Source: Bog-473 sp963753115
Lineage (GTDB): Bacteria > Actinomycetota > Acidimicrobiia > Acidimicrobiales > RAAP-2
Assembly (NCBI GenBank): GCA_963753115.1
Contig: CAVWBB010000003.1
Span: forward strand, 164,390 to 228,389
Length of the DNA: 64,000 nt
Direction of reading: 5' to 3'
In this document: in pieces, positions 56,988 through 64,000 of the stretch
Position numbering within the stretch: position 1 is the stretch's first letter
Layout of the letters: every line of letters begins with the position of its first letter
Program-made: the position numbers and the translations under genes
Notes under the pieces: model-generated
The model's input: the letters and a program-made list of their open reading frames with translations, nothing else
The model's database searches: none
Told to the model about the DNA's origin: nothing

Positions 56988-57002
56988 CTATACCCGGTAT
57001 AG
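56988..57002. promoter_or_regulatory. palindromic operator upstream of the ABC exporter
   Basis: CTATACC-C-GGTATAG, perfect 7-bp arms around one base. It is followed on the transporter side by promoter-like AT-rich sequence in an otherwise GC-rich gap. No regulator gene lies next to it, so the binding protein is unknown. Confidence 0.5.
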
Positions 57003-57109
57003 TACAGAGCACATACGCGTTGCGGCTAGGGGGCTCTCACCCGTCTTCCTCCTGGGGCTGGCACCAGTCCATCTGCGCCACATGGGGCGGGCCGGGCGCC
57101 CAGGTGGCG

Positions 57110-58267
57110 TCAGTCGGCGAGCGCGCCCACCACGTGGGTGATGCAACCGCACAGCGAAGCGACGTCGTCGGGCTCGATCGCCGGGAACATGGCGATCCGC
57201 AGCTGGTTCCGCCCGAGCTTGCGATACGGCTCGGTGTCGACGATCCCGTTCGCCCGCAACACGGCAGCGATCGCCGCCGCGTCGACCGCGTCCACGAAGT
57301 CGATGGTGCCAACGACGTGGCTCCGATCAGCCGGGTTCTCGACGAACGGCCGGGCGAACCCGGATTGCTCCGCCCACGTGTAGAGGATCTCGGCGGAGCG
57401 GTCGCAGCGCGACGCGGTCCACTCCAGGCCGCCGTTGCCGTTCATCCAGTCGAGCTGTTCGGCGAGCAGGAAGATGGTGGCGAGCGCCGGCGTGTTGTAG
57501 GTCTGGTCGAGCAGCGAGTTGTCGACCGCCGTCTTGAGGTCCATGGAGGTCGGGATCCACCGGCCGGAGGCAGCGATCCGCTCCACCCGCTCGAGGGCGA
57601 CCGGCGACATGAGGGCGATCCAGAGGCCGCCGTCGGAGGCGAAGCACTTCTGCGGGGCGAGGTAGTAGGCGTCGAACTCGGCCGGGTCGACCCGGAGGCC
57701 GCCGGCACCCGAGGTGCCGTCCACTGCCACCAGTCCGCCTCCGTCGGCGGGGGCGGCCGCACCCTCGGGCCGCTGGATGGGCATCGAGACCCCCGTGGAT
57801 GTCTCGTTGTGGGTGAGCGCGTAGAGGTCGACCGATGGGTCGGCCTGGGGCTTGGGGTGCGTGCCCACCTCCGAGGCGATGACCTGGGGGTCCTTCAGGT
57901 GCGGCGCCGCCTTGGCGCACGCAGCGAACTTCGAGGAGAACTCCCCGAAGCTCAGGTGCTGGCTCTGCTCTTCGATGAGACCGAAGGTCGCGGCGTCCCA
58001 GAAGCAGGTCGTCCCCCCGTTGCCAAGCACGACCTCGTAGCCGTCGGGGAGGGAGAAGAGCTGGCGCATGCCGGCGCGCACCCGGCCCACCTGAGCCTTG
58101 ACCGTCTTCTGGCGGTGGCTGGTGCCCATGTAGGTGGAGGCAATGCTGGCGAGCGCGTCGATCTGGGCGGGCCTGACCTTGGAGGGGCCGGACCCGAATC
58201 GGCCGTCGGAGGGCAGCAATTCGGGCGGAATGGTGATGTCGGGGGCGTCTGGCACGTATGAGATCAT
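57110..58267 (-). CDS. serC: phosphoserine aminotransferase
   Basis: 385 residues, actinobacterial SerC type. FGSGPSKVRPAQIDALA is at the start, MGTSHRQKTVKAQV, GNGGTTCFWDAATFGL, and THNETSTGVSMPI. The PLP lysine is in YYLAPQKCFASDGGLW. It makes 3-phosphoserine from 3-phosphohydroxypyruvate and glutamate. It works directly after SerA, whose gene lies 1.3 kb away. ATG 58267 overlaps head-to-head with the ATG of the aminotransferase on the other strand (shared bases CATG 58265-58268). Confidence 0.92.
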   Translation of the reverse strand: MISYVPDAPDITIPPELLPSDGRFGSGPSKVRPAQIDALASIASTYMGTSHRQKTVKAQVGRVRAGMRQLFSLPDGYEVVLGNGGTTCFWDAATFGLIEEQSQHLSFGEFSSKFAACAKAAPHLKDPQVIASEVGTHPKPQADPSVDLYALTHNETSTGVSMPIQRPEGAAAPADGGGLVAVDGTSGAGGLRVDPAEFDAYYLAPQKCFASDGGLWIALMSPVALERVERIAASGRWIPTSMDLKTAVDNSLLDQTYNTPALATIFLLAEQLDWMNGNGGLEWTASRCDRSAEILYTWAEQSGFARPFVENPADRSHVVGTIDFVDAVDAAAIAAVLRANGIVDTEPYRKLGRNQLRIAMFPAIEPDDVASLCGCITHVVGALAD

Positions 58268-59503
58268 GGCATCCGTGACGACCACGAAATCCCCGACCGA
58301 GCTCCGTCGGATCTCTCGCCGGGCCGCCGCCGTGGCGCCCTCGGCGACCCTGGCCGTGGATGCGAAGGCCAAGGCGCTGCAGGCGGCCGGGGAACACGTC
58401 ATCGGCTTTGGCGCTGGCGAGCCGGATTTCCCGACGCCGGAGCACATCGTGGAGGCGGCCGTCAAGGCCTGCCGGGACCCTGCCAACCACCGCTACACGC
58501 CGACCGGGGGGATTCCGGCGTTGCGCGAGGCGATCGCGGCCAAGACGCAGCGCGACTCGGGTTTCGAGGTGGCTGCGAACCAGGTGCTCGTCACCAACGG
58601 GGGGAAGCAAGCAGTGGCCAACGCATTCGCCGTCCTGTGCGACCCGGGCGACGAGGTGCTGGTGCTCGCACCCTATTGGACGACCTACCCCGAGTCGATC
58701 GCGTTGGCGGGCGGCACGCCTGTGATCGTGTCCTCCGACGAGGCGACCGGATTCCGCTCCTCGGTGGCGGACCTCGAGGCGGCCTGGACCCCGAACACCA
58801 AGGCGCTGCTCTTCGTGTCGCCTTCCAACCCGACCGGTGCGGTGTACCCCGCGAGGAGGTCGAGGCCATCGGCCGCTGGGCCGTGAGCAAGGGCATCTGG
58901 GTGTTGACCGACGAGATCTACGAGCACCTCGTCTACGGCGGAGCCGAGCACCACTCCATGCCCGTGGTCGTGCCCGAACTGGCCGACCGCTGCCTGGTGG
59001 CCAACGGCGTCGCCAAGACGTACGCCATGACCGGCTGGCGCGTGGGGTGGCTCATCGGCCCGACCGACGCCATCGCGGCGGCGACCAACATTCAGAGCCA
59101 CGAGACGTCCAACGTCGCCAACGTGTCCCAGCGCGCCGCGCTGGCCGCGGTCTCGGGCGGCCTCGAGGACGTTGCCATGATGCGGGCGGCCTTCGACCGC
59201 CGGCGCCTCACGATCACCGCCATGCTCAACGACATCCCGGGCGTGGTGTGCGTGGAGCCCCAAGGCGCGTTCTACGCCTATCCCTCGGTCAAGGGGCTGC
59301 TCGGCAAGAGCCTCCGGGGACAACGTCCGGCGAGCAGCGCAGAGTTGGCTGAAATTTGCATCAACGATGCCAAGGTGGCGGTCGTGCCCGGAGAGGCGTT
59401 CGGCGCGCCGGGCTACTTCCGCATGTCCTACGCGCTGGGCGACAACGACCTTGTCGAGGGCGTGAGCCGGTTGGCCACGCTCTTCGGCGAGGCGCAAGAC
59501 TGA
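58266..59503 (+). CDS. aspartate-type class I aminotransferase (one frameshift)
   Basis: About 412 residues. Opening RRISRRAAAVAPSATLAVDA, FGAGEPDFPTPEHI, TNGGKQAVANAF, SPSNPTGAVYP. The PLP lysine is in GVAKTYAMTGWRVGW and the carboxylate-binding Arg in GYFRMSYALGDN. Such enzymes move amino groups between aspartate or aromatic amino acids and 2-oxoglutarate. A C is missing in the run 58847-58850: TACCCCGCGAGG should read TACCCCCGCGAG, giving VYPREEVEAIGRW. GTG 58275 is an alternative start. Confidence 0.87.
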
Positions 59504-59541
59504 CCGCTTTCATCGGCGGGGGGAGTGAGGAGACCACCGCG

Positions 59542-61113
59542 GTGGCACGGGTACTGGTAACTGAGAAGATCGCGCAGAGCGGACTCGACCTGCTGGCCGA
59601 CGCCGGACACGAGGTCGATGTGCAAGAGGGCCTGAGCCCCGAACAGCTGCTCGGGGCGGTGGCGGGCGCGCACGCGCTCATCATCCGCTCCGCGACGCAG
59701 GTGACGACCGAGGTGCTGGCCGCCGGGACAGCGCTCGCGGTCGTCGGGCGGGCCGGTGTCGGGCTCGACAACGTCGACGTCGACGCGGCCACCGAGCGCG
59801 GCGTCATGGTGGTCAACGCGCCCACGTCGAACATCCTCTCGGTCGCCGAGCAGGCCATGGCCCTGCTGCTGGCGCAGGCGCGCAACATCCCGCAGGCGCA
59901 CAGCGCTCTCGTGGCGGGGCGCTGGGAGCGCTCGAAGTGGGAGGGTGTCGAGCTGCACGGCAAGGTGCTGGGCGTGGTGGGGCTCGGGCGCGCCGGCTCG
60001 CTGGTGGCCCAGCGCGCGCACGCATTCGGCATGGAGCTCATCGGCTACGACCCCTTCGTCTCCCACGAACGCGCGCGGGCCATGGGGGTGCGCCTGGTCA
60101 GCATCGAGGAGTTGGTGGGCGAGGCGGACTTCGTCTCCATCCACACGCCCAAGACGCCCGAGACCATCGGTCTGTTCGGCCGCGACCTCCTGGCCAAGGC
60201 GAAGCCCGGCATCCGGATCGTGAACACGGCCCGCGGCGGCATCGTCGACGAGGACGCGCTGGCCGAGGCCATCCGTGACGGCATCGTGGCCGGCGCCGGT
60301 CTGGACGTGTTCGCCAAGGAGCCCTGCACCGAGTCGCCCCTCTTCGACCTGCCCCAGGTCGTCGTGTCGCCGCACCTCGGGGCATCGACCGAGGAGGCGC
60401 AGGACAAGGCGGGTGTGACCATCGCGGAGCAGGTGCTGCTGGCGCTCGCCGGCGACTTCGTGCCGTACGCGGTGAACGTGGCGGCACGCGACGTCACCGA
60501 TGTGGTTCGCGGTTTCATGGGCCTGGCCGAGCAGCTCGGCCGCTTCTTCGTCGGTCTCCACGACGGCCTGCCCGACGTCATCGACATGGAGTACCAGGGC
60601 GAGTTGGCCGGGGAGAGCACGGGCATCCTCACGTTGTCGGTGCTCAAGGGGATCTTCGGCGGCTCCACCGAGGAACCGGTGTCCTATGTCAACGCGCCGC
60701 AGCTCGCCGAGCGCCGCGGCCTGCAAGTGCGCGAGTCGTCGACCGCCACGTCACGCGACTACAAGTCGCTCATCACCTTGCGCTCGGGCTCGCACTCGGT
60801 GGCCGGCACGCTGATCGCGGCCGGTCTGCGCACCGAGCCCCGCATCGTGGTGGTCGACGAGCACATGGTGGAGGTGCCACCGTCGAACCACATGCTCGTG
60901 GTGCGCAACGACGACCGGCCGGGCGTGATCGGGATCGTGGGGACGGCGCTCGGGACGGCAGGCGTCTCGATCTCGTCGATGGCCGTTGGGCCCAGCCCGG
61001 AGTCCACCACCGCCATGATGGTGATCTCGACGGCGACACCGGCGCCCGACAACGTGGTGGATCAGCTGCGGGGTGACGAGGGCATCCTCGACATCCACCG
61101 CGTCACACTCTGA
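59542..61113 (+). CDS. serA: D-3-phosphoglycerate dehydrogenase
   Basis: 523 residues, the long actinobacterial form. Substrate domain IIRSATQVT, GRAGVGLDNVD, NAD site VVGLGRAGSLVA, RIVNTARGGIVDEDAL, and the catalytic His in SPHLGASTEEAQ. Then come an allosteric substrate-binding domain and a C-terminal ACT domain (MLVVRNDDRPGVIGIVGTAL) for serine feedback. First step of serine synthesis. GTG 59542 follows GAGGAG at about nine bases; the gene lies 38 bases after the aminotransferase and is probably cotranscribed. Confidence 0.95.
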   Translation: MARVLVTEKIAQSGLDLLADAGHEVDVQEGLSPEQLLGAVAGAHALIIRSATQVTTEVLAAGTALAVVGRAGVGLDNVDVDAATERGVMVVNAPTSNILSVAEQAMALLLAQARNIPQAHSALVAGRWERSKWEGVELHGKVLGVVGLGRAGSLVAQRAHAFGMELIGYDPFVSHERARAMGVRLVSIEELVGEADFVSIHTPKTPETIGLFGRDLLAKAKPGIRIVNTARGGIVDEDALAEAIRDGIVAGAGLDVFAKEPCTESPLFDLPQVVVSPHLGASTEEAQDKAGVTIAEQVLLALAGDFVPYAVNVAARDVTDVVRGFMGLAEQLGRFFVGLHDGLPDVIDMEYQGELAGESTGILTLSVLKGIFGGSTEEPVSYVNAPQLAERRGLQVRESSTATSRDYKSLITLRSGSHSVAGTLIAAGLRTEPRIVVVDEHMVEVPPSNHMLVVRNDDRPGVIGIVGTALGTAGVSISSMAVGPSPESTTAMMVISTATPAPDNVVDQLRGDEGILDIHRVTL

Positions 61114-61123
61114 CGCAGGCGGG

Positions 61124-61294
61124 TCAGTCCTGCGGCTTGCGTGGCACCGCCGGCCAGGTGTCGAGGCTGCCGATGACCGGCTCGCCCCGGTGGAGCTCCC
61201 GCCGCGGCGCTCGGTCGAGCAGCACGGCGCGCACGATGGCCAGCGCCCCGACGATCAGGGCGGCCCGGAGCAGTGTCGAGAGGAGCCGGCGCAC
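61124..61294 (-). CDS. small single-pass membrane protein
   Basis: 56 residues: basic start VRRLLSTLL, one hydrophobic segment RAALIVGALAIVRAVLL, and a soluble tail ending WPAVPRKPQD. GTG 61294 is preceded by TACCGT (complement of 61301-61306) at six bases, the leaderless pattern. No family recognised. It is divergent from a VOC gene with overlapping -10 elements. Confidence 0.5.
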   Translation of the reverse strand: MRRLLSTLLRAALIVGALAIVRAVLLDRAPRRELHRGEPVIGSLDTWPAVPRKPQD

Positions 61295-61318
61295 CCGACC
61301 ACGGTAGCGTGACCGGCC

Positions 61319-61678
61319 ATGGCCACCCTGCAGAGCATTTCGCCGATCTTCCCCACGGCCGACATGGAGGCCATGCAGGCGCACTACGAGGCCCTCGGCT
61401 TCAGCGTGCACGTGCACGGCGGTGGCTACGGCACCGTCGCCCGCGACGGCATCCGCATCCACTTCAAGCTTGTGCCCGAACTGGGCCCGGGGATCGAGCG
61501 CGGTGCGGCCTATCTGGCCGTCGACGACGCCGACGCGCTGCACGCAGCCTGGCGGGCCGCCGGGGTGGGGGAGACCTCGGACCTCTTCGACCCCGGGTTC
61601 GGCGTCTGGGAGGCTGCGCACACCGACGGTGACGGGAACCTGCTGCGCTTCGGCTCATCGGTCCGGCCTGCGCCTTGA
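61319..61678 (+). CDS. VOC-family protein, bleomycin-resistance-like
   Basis: 119 residues. A single VOC module: ISPIFPTADMEAMQAHYEAL, FSVHVHGGGYGTVARDGIRI, YLAVDDADALHAAWRAAG and WEAAHTDGDGNLLRFGS. It resembles bleomycin-binding proteins more than glyoxalases, but resistance is not implied. TAGCGT at 61305-61310 lies eight bases before the ATG. Confidence 0.8.
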   Translation: MATLQSISPIFPTADMEAMQAHYEALGFSVHVHGGGYGTVARDGIRIHFKLVPELGPGIERGAAYLAVDDADALHAAWRAAGVGETSDLFDPGFGVWEAAHTDGDGNLLRFGSSVRPAP

Positions 61679-61703
61679 CGCCCGCCCCACGCGATGGGAC
61701 CAT

Positions 61704-61716
61704 TACACTGATGGAG
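61704..61716 (+). promoter_or_regulatory. -10 element of the leuA leader
   Basis: TACACT at 61704-61709, seven bases before ATG 61717 of the leader peptide; transcription is expected to begin at or next to that ATG. No good -35 was found at 16-18 bp. Confidence 0.5.
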
Positions 61717-61752
61717 ATGAGGCCGACTGCGTCCAACCTGCTGCTTACCTGA
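61717..61752 (+). CDS. leuL: leuA leader peptide
   Basis: 11 codons, MRPTASNLLLT, with three consecutive leucine codons (CTG CTG CTT, 61738-61746) just before the stop. It is followed by a hairpin and a terminator, so it is a leucine-sensing attenuation peptide. An upstream in-frame ATG at 61711 would add two residues. Confidence 0.85.
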   Translation: MRPTASNLLLT

Positions 61753-61754
61753 CG

Positions 61755-61813
61755 GCGAACGCCACATCGCGTTCGCTCGCAACCTCCTGCGCCGCAAGGC
61801 CAGGGGGTTTTTT
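61755..61813 (+). terminator. leuA attenuator
   Basis: First hairpin GCGAACGC (61755-61762)/GCGTTCGC (61769-61776), perfect 8 bp with loop CACATC. Terminator AACCTCCTG (61781-61789)/CAGGGGGTT (61801-61809), one G-U pair, then a run of T to 61813. It has the same two-hairpin layout as the ilvB attenuators. Confidence 0.8.
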
Positions 61814-61865
61814 GTTGGGCCGGCAGCGGTTTGATCCGACCAAAGAGAGAGAAGGGGAGAAACCC

Positions 61866-63593
61866 ATGGTTGAGGGACAGAAAGGGAGTGGTGACGACAT
61901 GGAGCGAGGTCACCTGGCCCTGCCCTGCGACCCGTCACCCATGCCCTTTGGGAAGTATCACTCGCACGTGCCGCTCGTCCTGCGCGACCGCACCTGGCCC
62001 GACCGCCAGTTCACCGAGGCGCCGCGCTGGGCCAGCGTGGACCTGCGCGACGGCAACCAGGCCCTCATCGATCCCATGGACCCGGAGCGCAAGCTGGCGC
62101 TGTTCCAGACGCTGATCGACGTGGGGTTCAAGGAGATCGAGGTGGGGTTCCCGTCGGCGTCGCAGACCGACTACGACTTCCAACGCCTCATCATCGACGA
62201 GCACCTCATCCCCGCCGACGTCGAGATCCAGGTGCTCGTGCAGTGCCGCCAGGAGCTGATCGAACGCACCTTCGAGTCGCTGGCCGACACGCCGCGCGCC
62301 ATCGTGCACTTCTACAACTCGGTGTCCGAGCTGCAGCGCCGCGTCGTGTTCGGCCTCGACAAGGCGGGCATCATCGACATCGCCGTCAAGGCCGCTGAGC
62401 AGTGCAAGCAGTACGAGGCGCAGCTGAGCGGGACGGCCATCCGCTACGAGTACTCGCCCGAGAGCTTCACCGGGACCGAGCCCGAGTTCGCCGTAGAGAT
62501 CTGCGAGGCGGTGATGGACGTGATCCAGCCCACGCCCGAGGCGCCGATGATCCTCAACCTGCCGGCCACGGTCGAGATGTACAGCCCCAACGTCTACGCC
62601 GACGTGATCGAGTGGTTCGGCCGCACCATCAAGCACCGCGACGCCATCGTGCTCAGCCTGCACCCGCACAACGACCGCGGCACTGCCGTGGCGGCGGCCG
62701 AGCTGGCCGTGCTGGCCGGCGCCGACCGGGTGGAGGGCACGCTGTTCGGCAACGGCGAGCGCACCGGCAACGTGGACGTCGTCACGCTGGCCATGAACCT
62801 GTTCTCGCAGGGCATCGACCCGGCGCTGGACTTCGGCGACATCGAGAAGGTGCGCCGCGTGGCCGAGTACGCCACGCGGATGCCGGTCCACCCGCGCCAC
62901 CCGTATGCGGGGGATCTCGTGTACACCGCCTTCTCGGGCTCGCACCAGGACGCCATCAAGAAGGGCATGGCGGCCATCGGGAGCGAGTACGAGGAGTGGG
63001 AGGTGCCCTATCTGCCCATCGACCCCAAGCACACCGGACGTACCTACGAGGCGATCATCCAGGTGAACAGCCAGTCGGGCAAGGGGGGCGTGGCCTACCT
63101 GATGGACACCGACCATGGCCTCGACCTACCCCGGAGCCTGCAGGTCGAGTTCTCCAAGCGCGTGCAGGAGATCACCGAAGCGAGCGGCACGGTCATCGCC
63201 TCGGGCAAGATGCGCGACGTCTTCGAGGAGATGTACCTGCCTGAGGATGCCGGACTGCGGCTGATCACGAGCGAGGTCTCGACCGGGCGCGGTCACACCA
63301 GCGTCACGGCGCAACTGCTCGTGGACGGCCAGCATCAAACGGTGCGCGGCCAGGGCAACGGGCCGATCGACGCACTGGTCTCCGCGCTGAAGGCCGATCT
63401 CGGTATCGTGTTGGAAGTGAAGGACTACTCCGAGCACGCGCTGACCGAGGGCTCGGGCGCGTCGGCGGTGGCGTACGTGGAGTGCGTCGGGGCCGACGGC
63501 ACGACCTGGTGGGGGGTGGGCCGCGACTCGTCCATCCTCGACGCCTCGCTCGGCGCGGTGGTGTCGGCGGCGAATCGGGCCCGCACCGGGTGA
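61866..63593 (+). CDS. leuA: 2-isopropylmalate synthase
   Basis: 575 residues. Catalytic TIM barrel: VDLRDGNQALIDPMDPERK with metal-binding Asp, EVGFPSASQTDYDF, the His-x-His pair in SLHPHNDRGTAVAAAELA, and NGERTGNVDVVTLAMNL. The C-terminal LeuA dimer/allosteric domain (ITSEVSTGRGHTSVTAQLLV, GNGPIDALVSALKADLG) binds leucine. It joins acetyl-CoA to 2-ketoisovalerate, the IlvD product, committing it to leucine. ATG 61866 has AAGGGGAG upstream, downstream of the attenuator. Confidence 0.95.
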   Translation: MVEGQKGSGDDMERGHLALPCDPSPMPFGKYHSHVPLVLRDRTWPDRQFTEAPRWASVDLRDGNQALIDPMDPERKLALFQTLIDVGFKEIEVGFPSASQTDYDFQRLIIDEHLIPADVEIQVLVQCRQELIERTFESLADTPRAIVHFYNSVSELQRRVVFGLDKAGIIDIAVKAAEQCKQYEAQLSGTAIRYEYSPESFTGTEPEFAVEICEAVMDVIQPTPEAPMILNLPATVEMYSPNVYADVIEWFGRTIKHRDAIVLSLHPHNDRGTAVAAAELAVLAGADRVEGTLFGNGERTGNVDVVTLAMNLFSQGIDPALDFGDIEKVRRVAEYATRMPVHPRHPYAGDLVYTAFSGSHQDAIKKGMAAIGSEYEEWEVPYLPIDPKHTGRTYEAIIQVNSQSGKGGVAYLMDTDHGLDLPRSLQVEFSKRVQEITEASGTVIASGKMRDVFEEMYLPEDAGLRLITSEVSTGRGHTSVTAQLLVDGQHQTVRGQGNGPIDALVSALKADLGIVLEVKDYSEHALTEGSGASAVAYVECVGADGTTWWGVGRDSSILDASLGAVVSAANRARTG

Positions 63594-64000
63594 TCCGCCC
63601 GGCGGTCGAGGCGGACGTCCCTGAGCTCGTGGCGATGATCCGCGAGCTGGCCGAGTACGAGAACCTCGTGGAACAGGTGGCGATCACCGAGGACGACCTC
63701 GCCCGCACGCTGTTCGGCCCAGATGCCATGGCCCACGACTGGGTCGTGGAGGACGGGTCGGGACCCCTCATCGGCCACGCACTGTGGTACCGGACGTTCT
63801 CGACGTTCCTGGGCCAGACGGGGATCTGGCTGGAGGACATTTATGTCCGGCCCGAGCACCGTCGGCAGGGCCACGCCACCCAACTCCTGACCCGGTTGCG
63901 TCAGGAGACCAACGGCCGCCTCGAGTGGGAGGTCCTCGAGTGGAACGTCCCGGCTCTGGACTTCTACCAGCGCCTCGGGGCCCGGCCCATGGCCGGCTGG
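63590..64000 (+). CDS. GNAT-family N-acetyltransferase (runs off the window)
   Basis: 137 residues visible. IRPAVEADVPELVAMIRELA is the start, GIWLEDIYVRPEHRRQGHAT with the acetyl-CoA pyrophosphate loop (RRQGHA), and EWNVPALDFYQRLGARPM is the closing motif. The layout is like spermidine/thialysine acetyltransferases (SSAT-like). GTG overlaps the leuA stop by four bases. The last residues are outside the window. Confidence 0.85.
   Translation, partial: MIRPAVEADVPELVAMIRELAEYENLVEQVAITEDDLARTLFGPDAMAHDWVVEDGSGPLIGHALWYRTFSTFLGQTGIWLEDIYVRPEHRRQGHATQLLTRLRQETNGRLEWEVLEWNVPALDFYQRLGARPMAGW

Overview
The window is high-GC DNA from an actinomycete-like bacterium. The gene set fits Actinomycetota: NAD-dependent LigA, GatCAB, a PASTA-domain Ser/Thr kinase, class I KARI, DUF2277, and many VOC, SDR and SCP2 proteins. 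The gene order and the very frequent leaderless starts suggest the class Acidimicrobiia, but that placement is inference. No rRNA, tRNA, CRISPR array, transposase or phage gene was recognised.

Layout. 1-3.7 kb: the 3' end of a VanA-type D-Ala-D-Lac ligase followed by vanX (one frameshift), then small accessory genes (GFA, SRPBCC, VOC). 3.8-8.4 kb: an SDR, a divergent marR/yceI pair around a clear operator, a xylulokinase-like FGGY kinase and a methyltransferase. 8.4-14.6 kb: a nitrogen/GABA-type group (glutamine-synthetase-like enzyme, gamma-Glu-GABA hydrolase, succinate-semialdehyde dehydrogenase) with a sirtuin and an acyl-CoA ligase. 14.6-17.3 kb: a surface acyltransferase beside a stray Ig-like domain fragment. 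17.5-30.6 kb: a housekeeping block with a continuous cysteine desulfurase-MnmA reading frame, ligA, a PASTA kinase, an MFS exporter, an SCP2 protein, a hydrolase and gatCAB. 30.9-38.7 kb: two paralogous polytopic membrane proteins with a C-terminal Ig-like domain (the first shattered by frameshifts) flanking a TetR/MMPL pair. 38.8-49.6 kb: a complete ilvD-ilvB-ilvN-ilvC operon present twice in direct tandem, each copy with its own Ile/Leu/Val attenuator. 49.6-57 kb: a methyltransferase, a secreted GH5 glycosidase, DUF2277, an ArsR regulator with a palindromic operator, an SDR and an ABC exporter. 57-64 kb: serC, an aspartate-type aminotransferase, serA, then leuA behind a Leu attenuator, and a partial GNAT gene.

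How it fits together. The right half is largely an amino-acid biosynthesis neighbourhood. ilvBNCD makes valine, isoleucine and 2-ketoisovalerate; leuA takes 2-ketoisovalerate toward leucine; serA/serC make serine. Attenuators in front of ilvB and leuA tie expression to charged branched-chain tRNAs. In the housekeeping block, the desulfurase would hand sulfur straight to MnmA for tRNA 2-thiolation.

Two cautions. Many genes, including essential ones (ligA, ilvC copy 1), carry a single 1-base indel, mostly insertions, with otherwise perfect coding on both sides. This looks more like residual sequencing error than decay, so coordinates of frameshifted genes are given across both frames. Starts were chosen using a recurrent signal: TANNNT 6-8 nt before ATG/GTG, or a Shine-Dalgarno where one exists.
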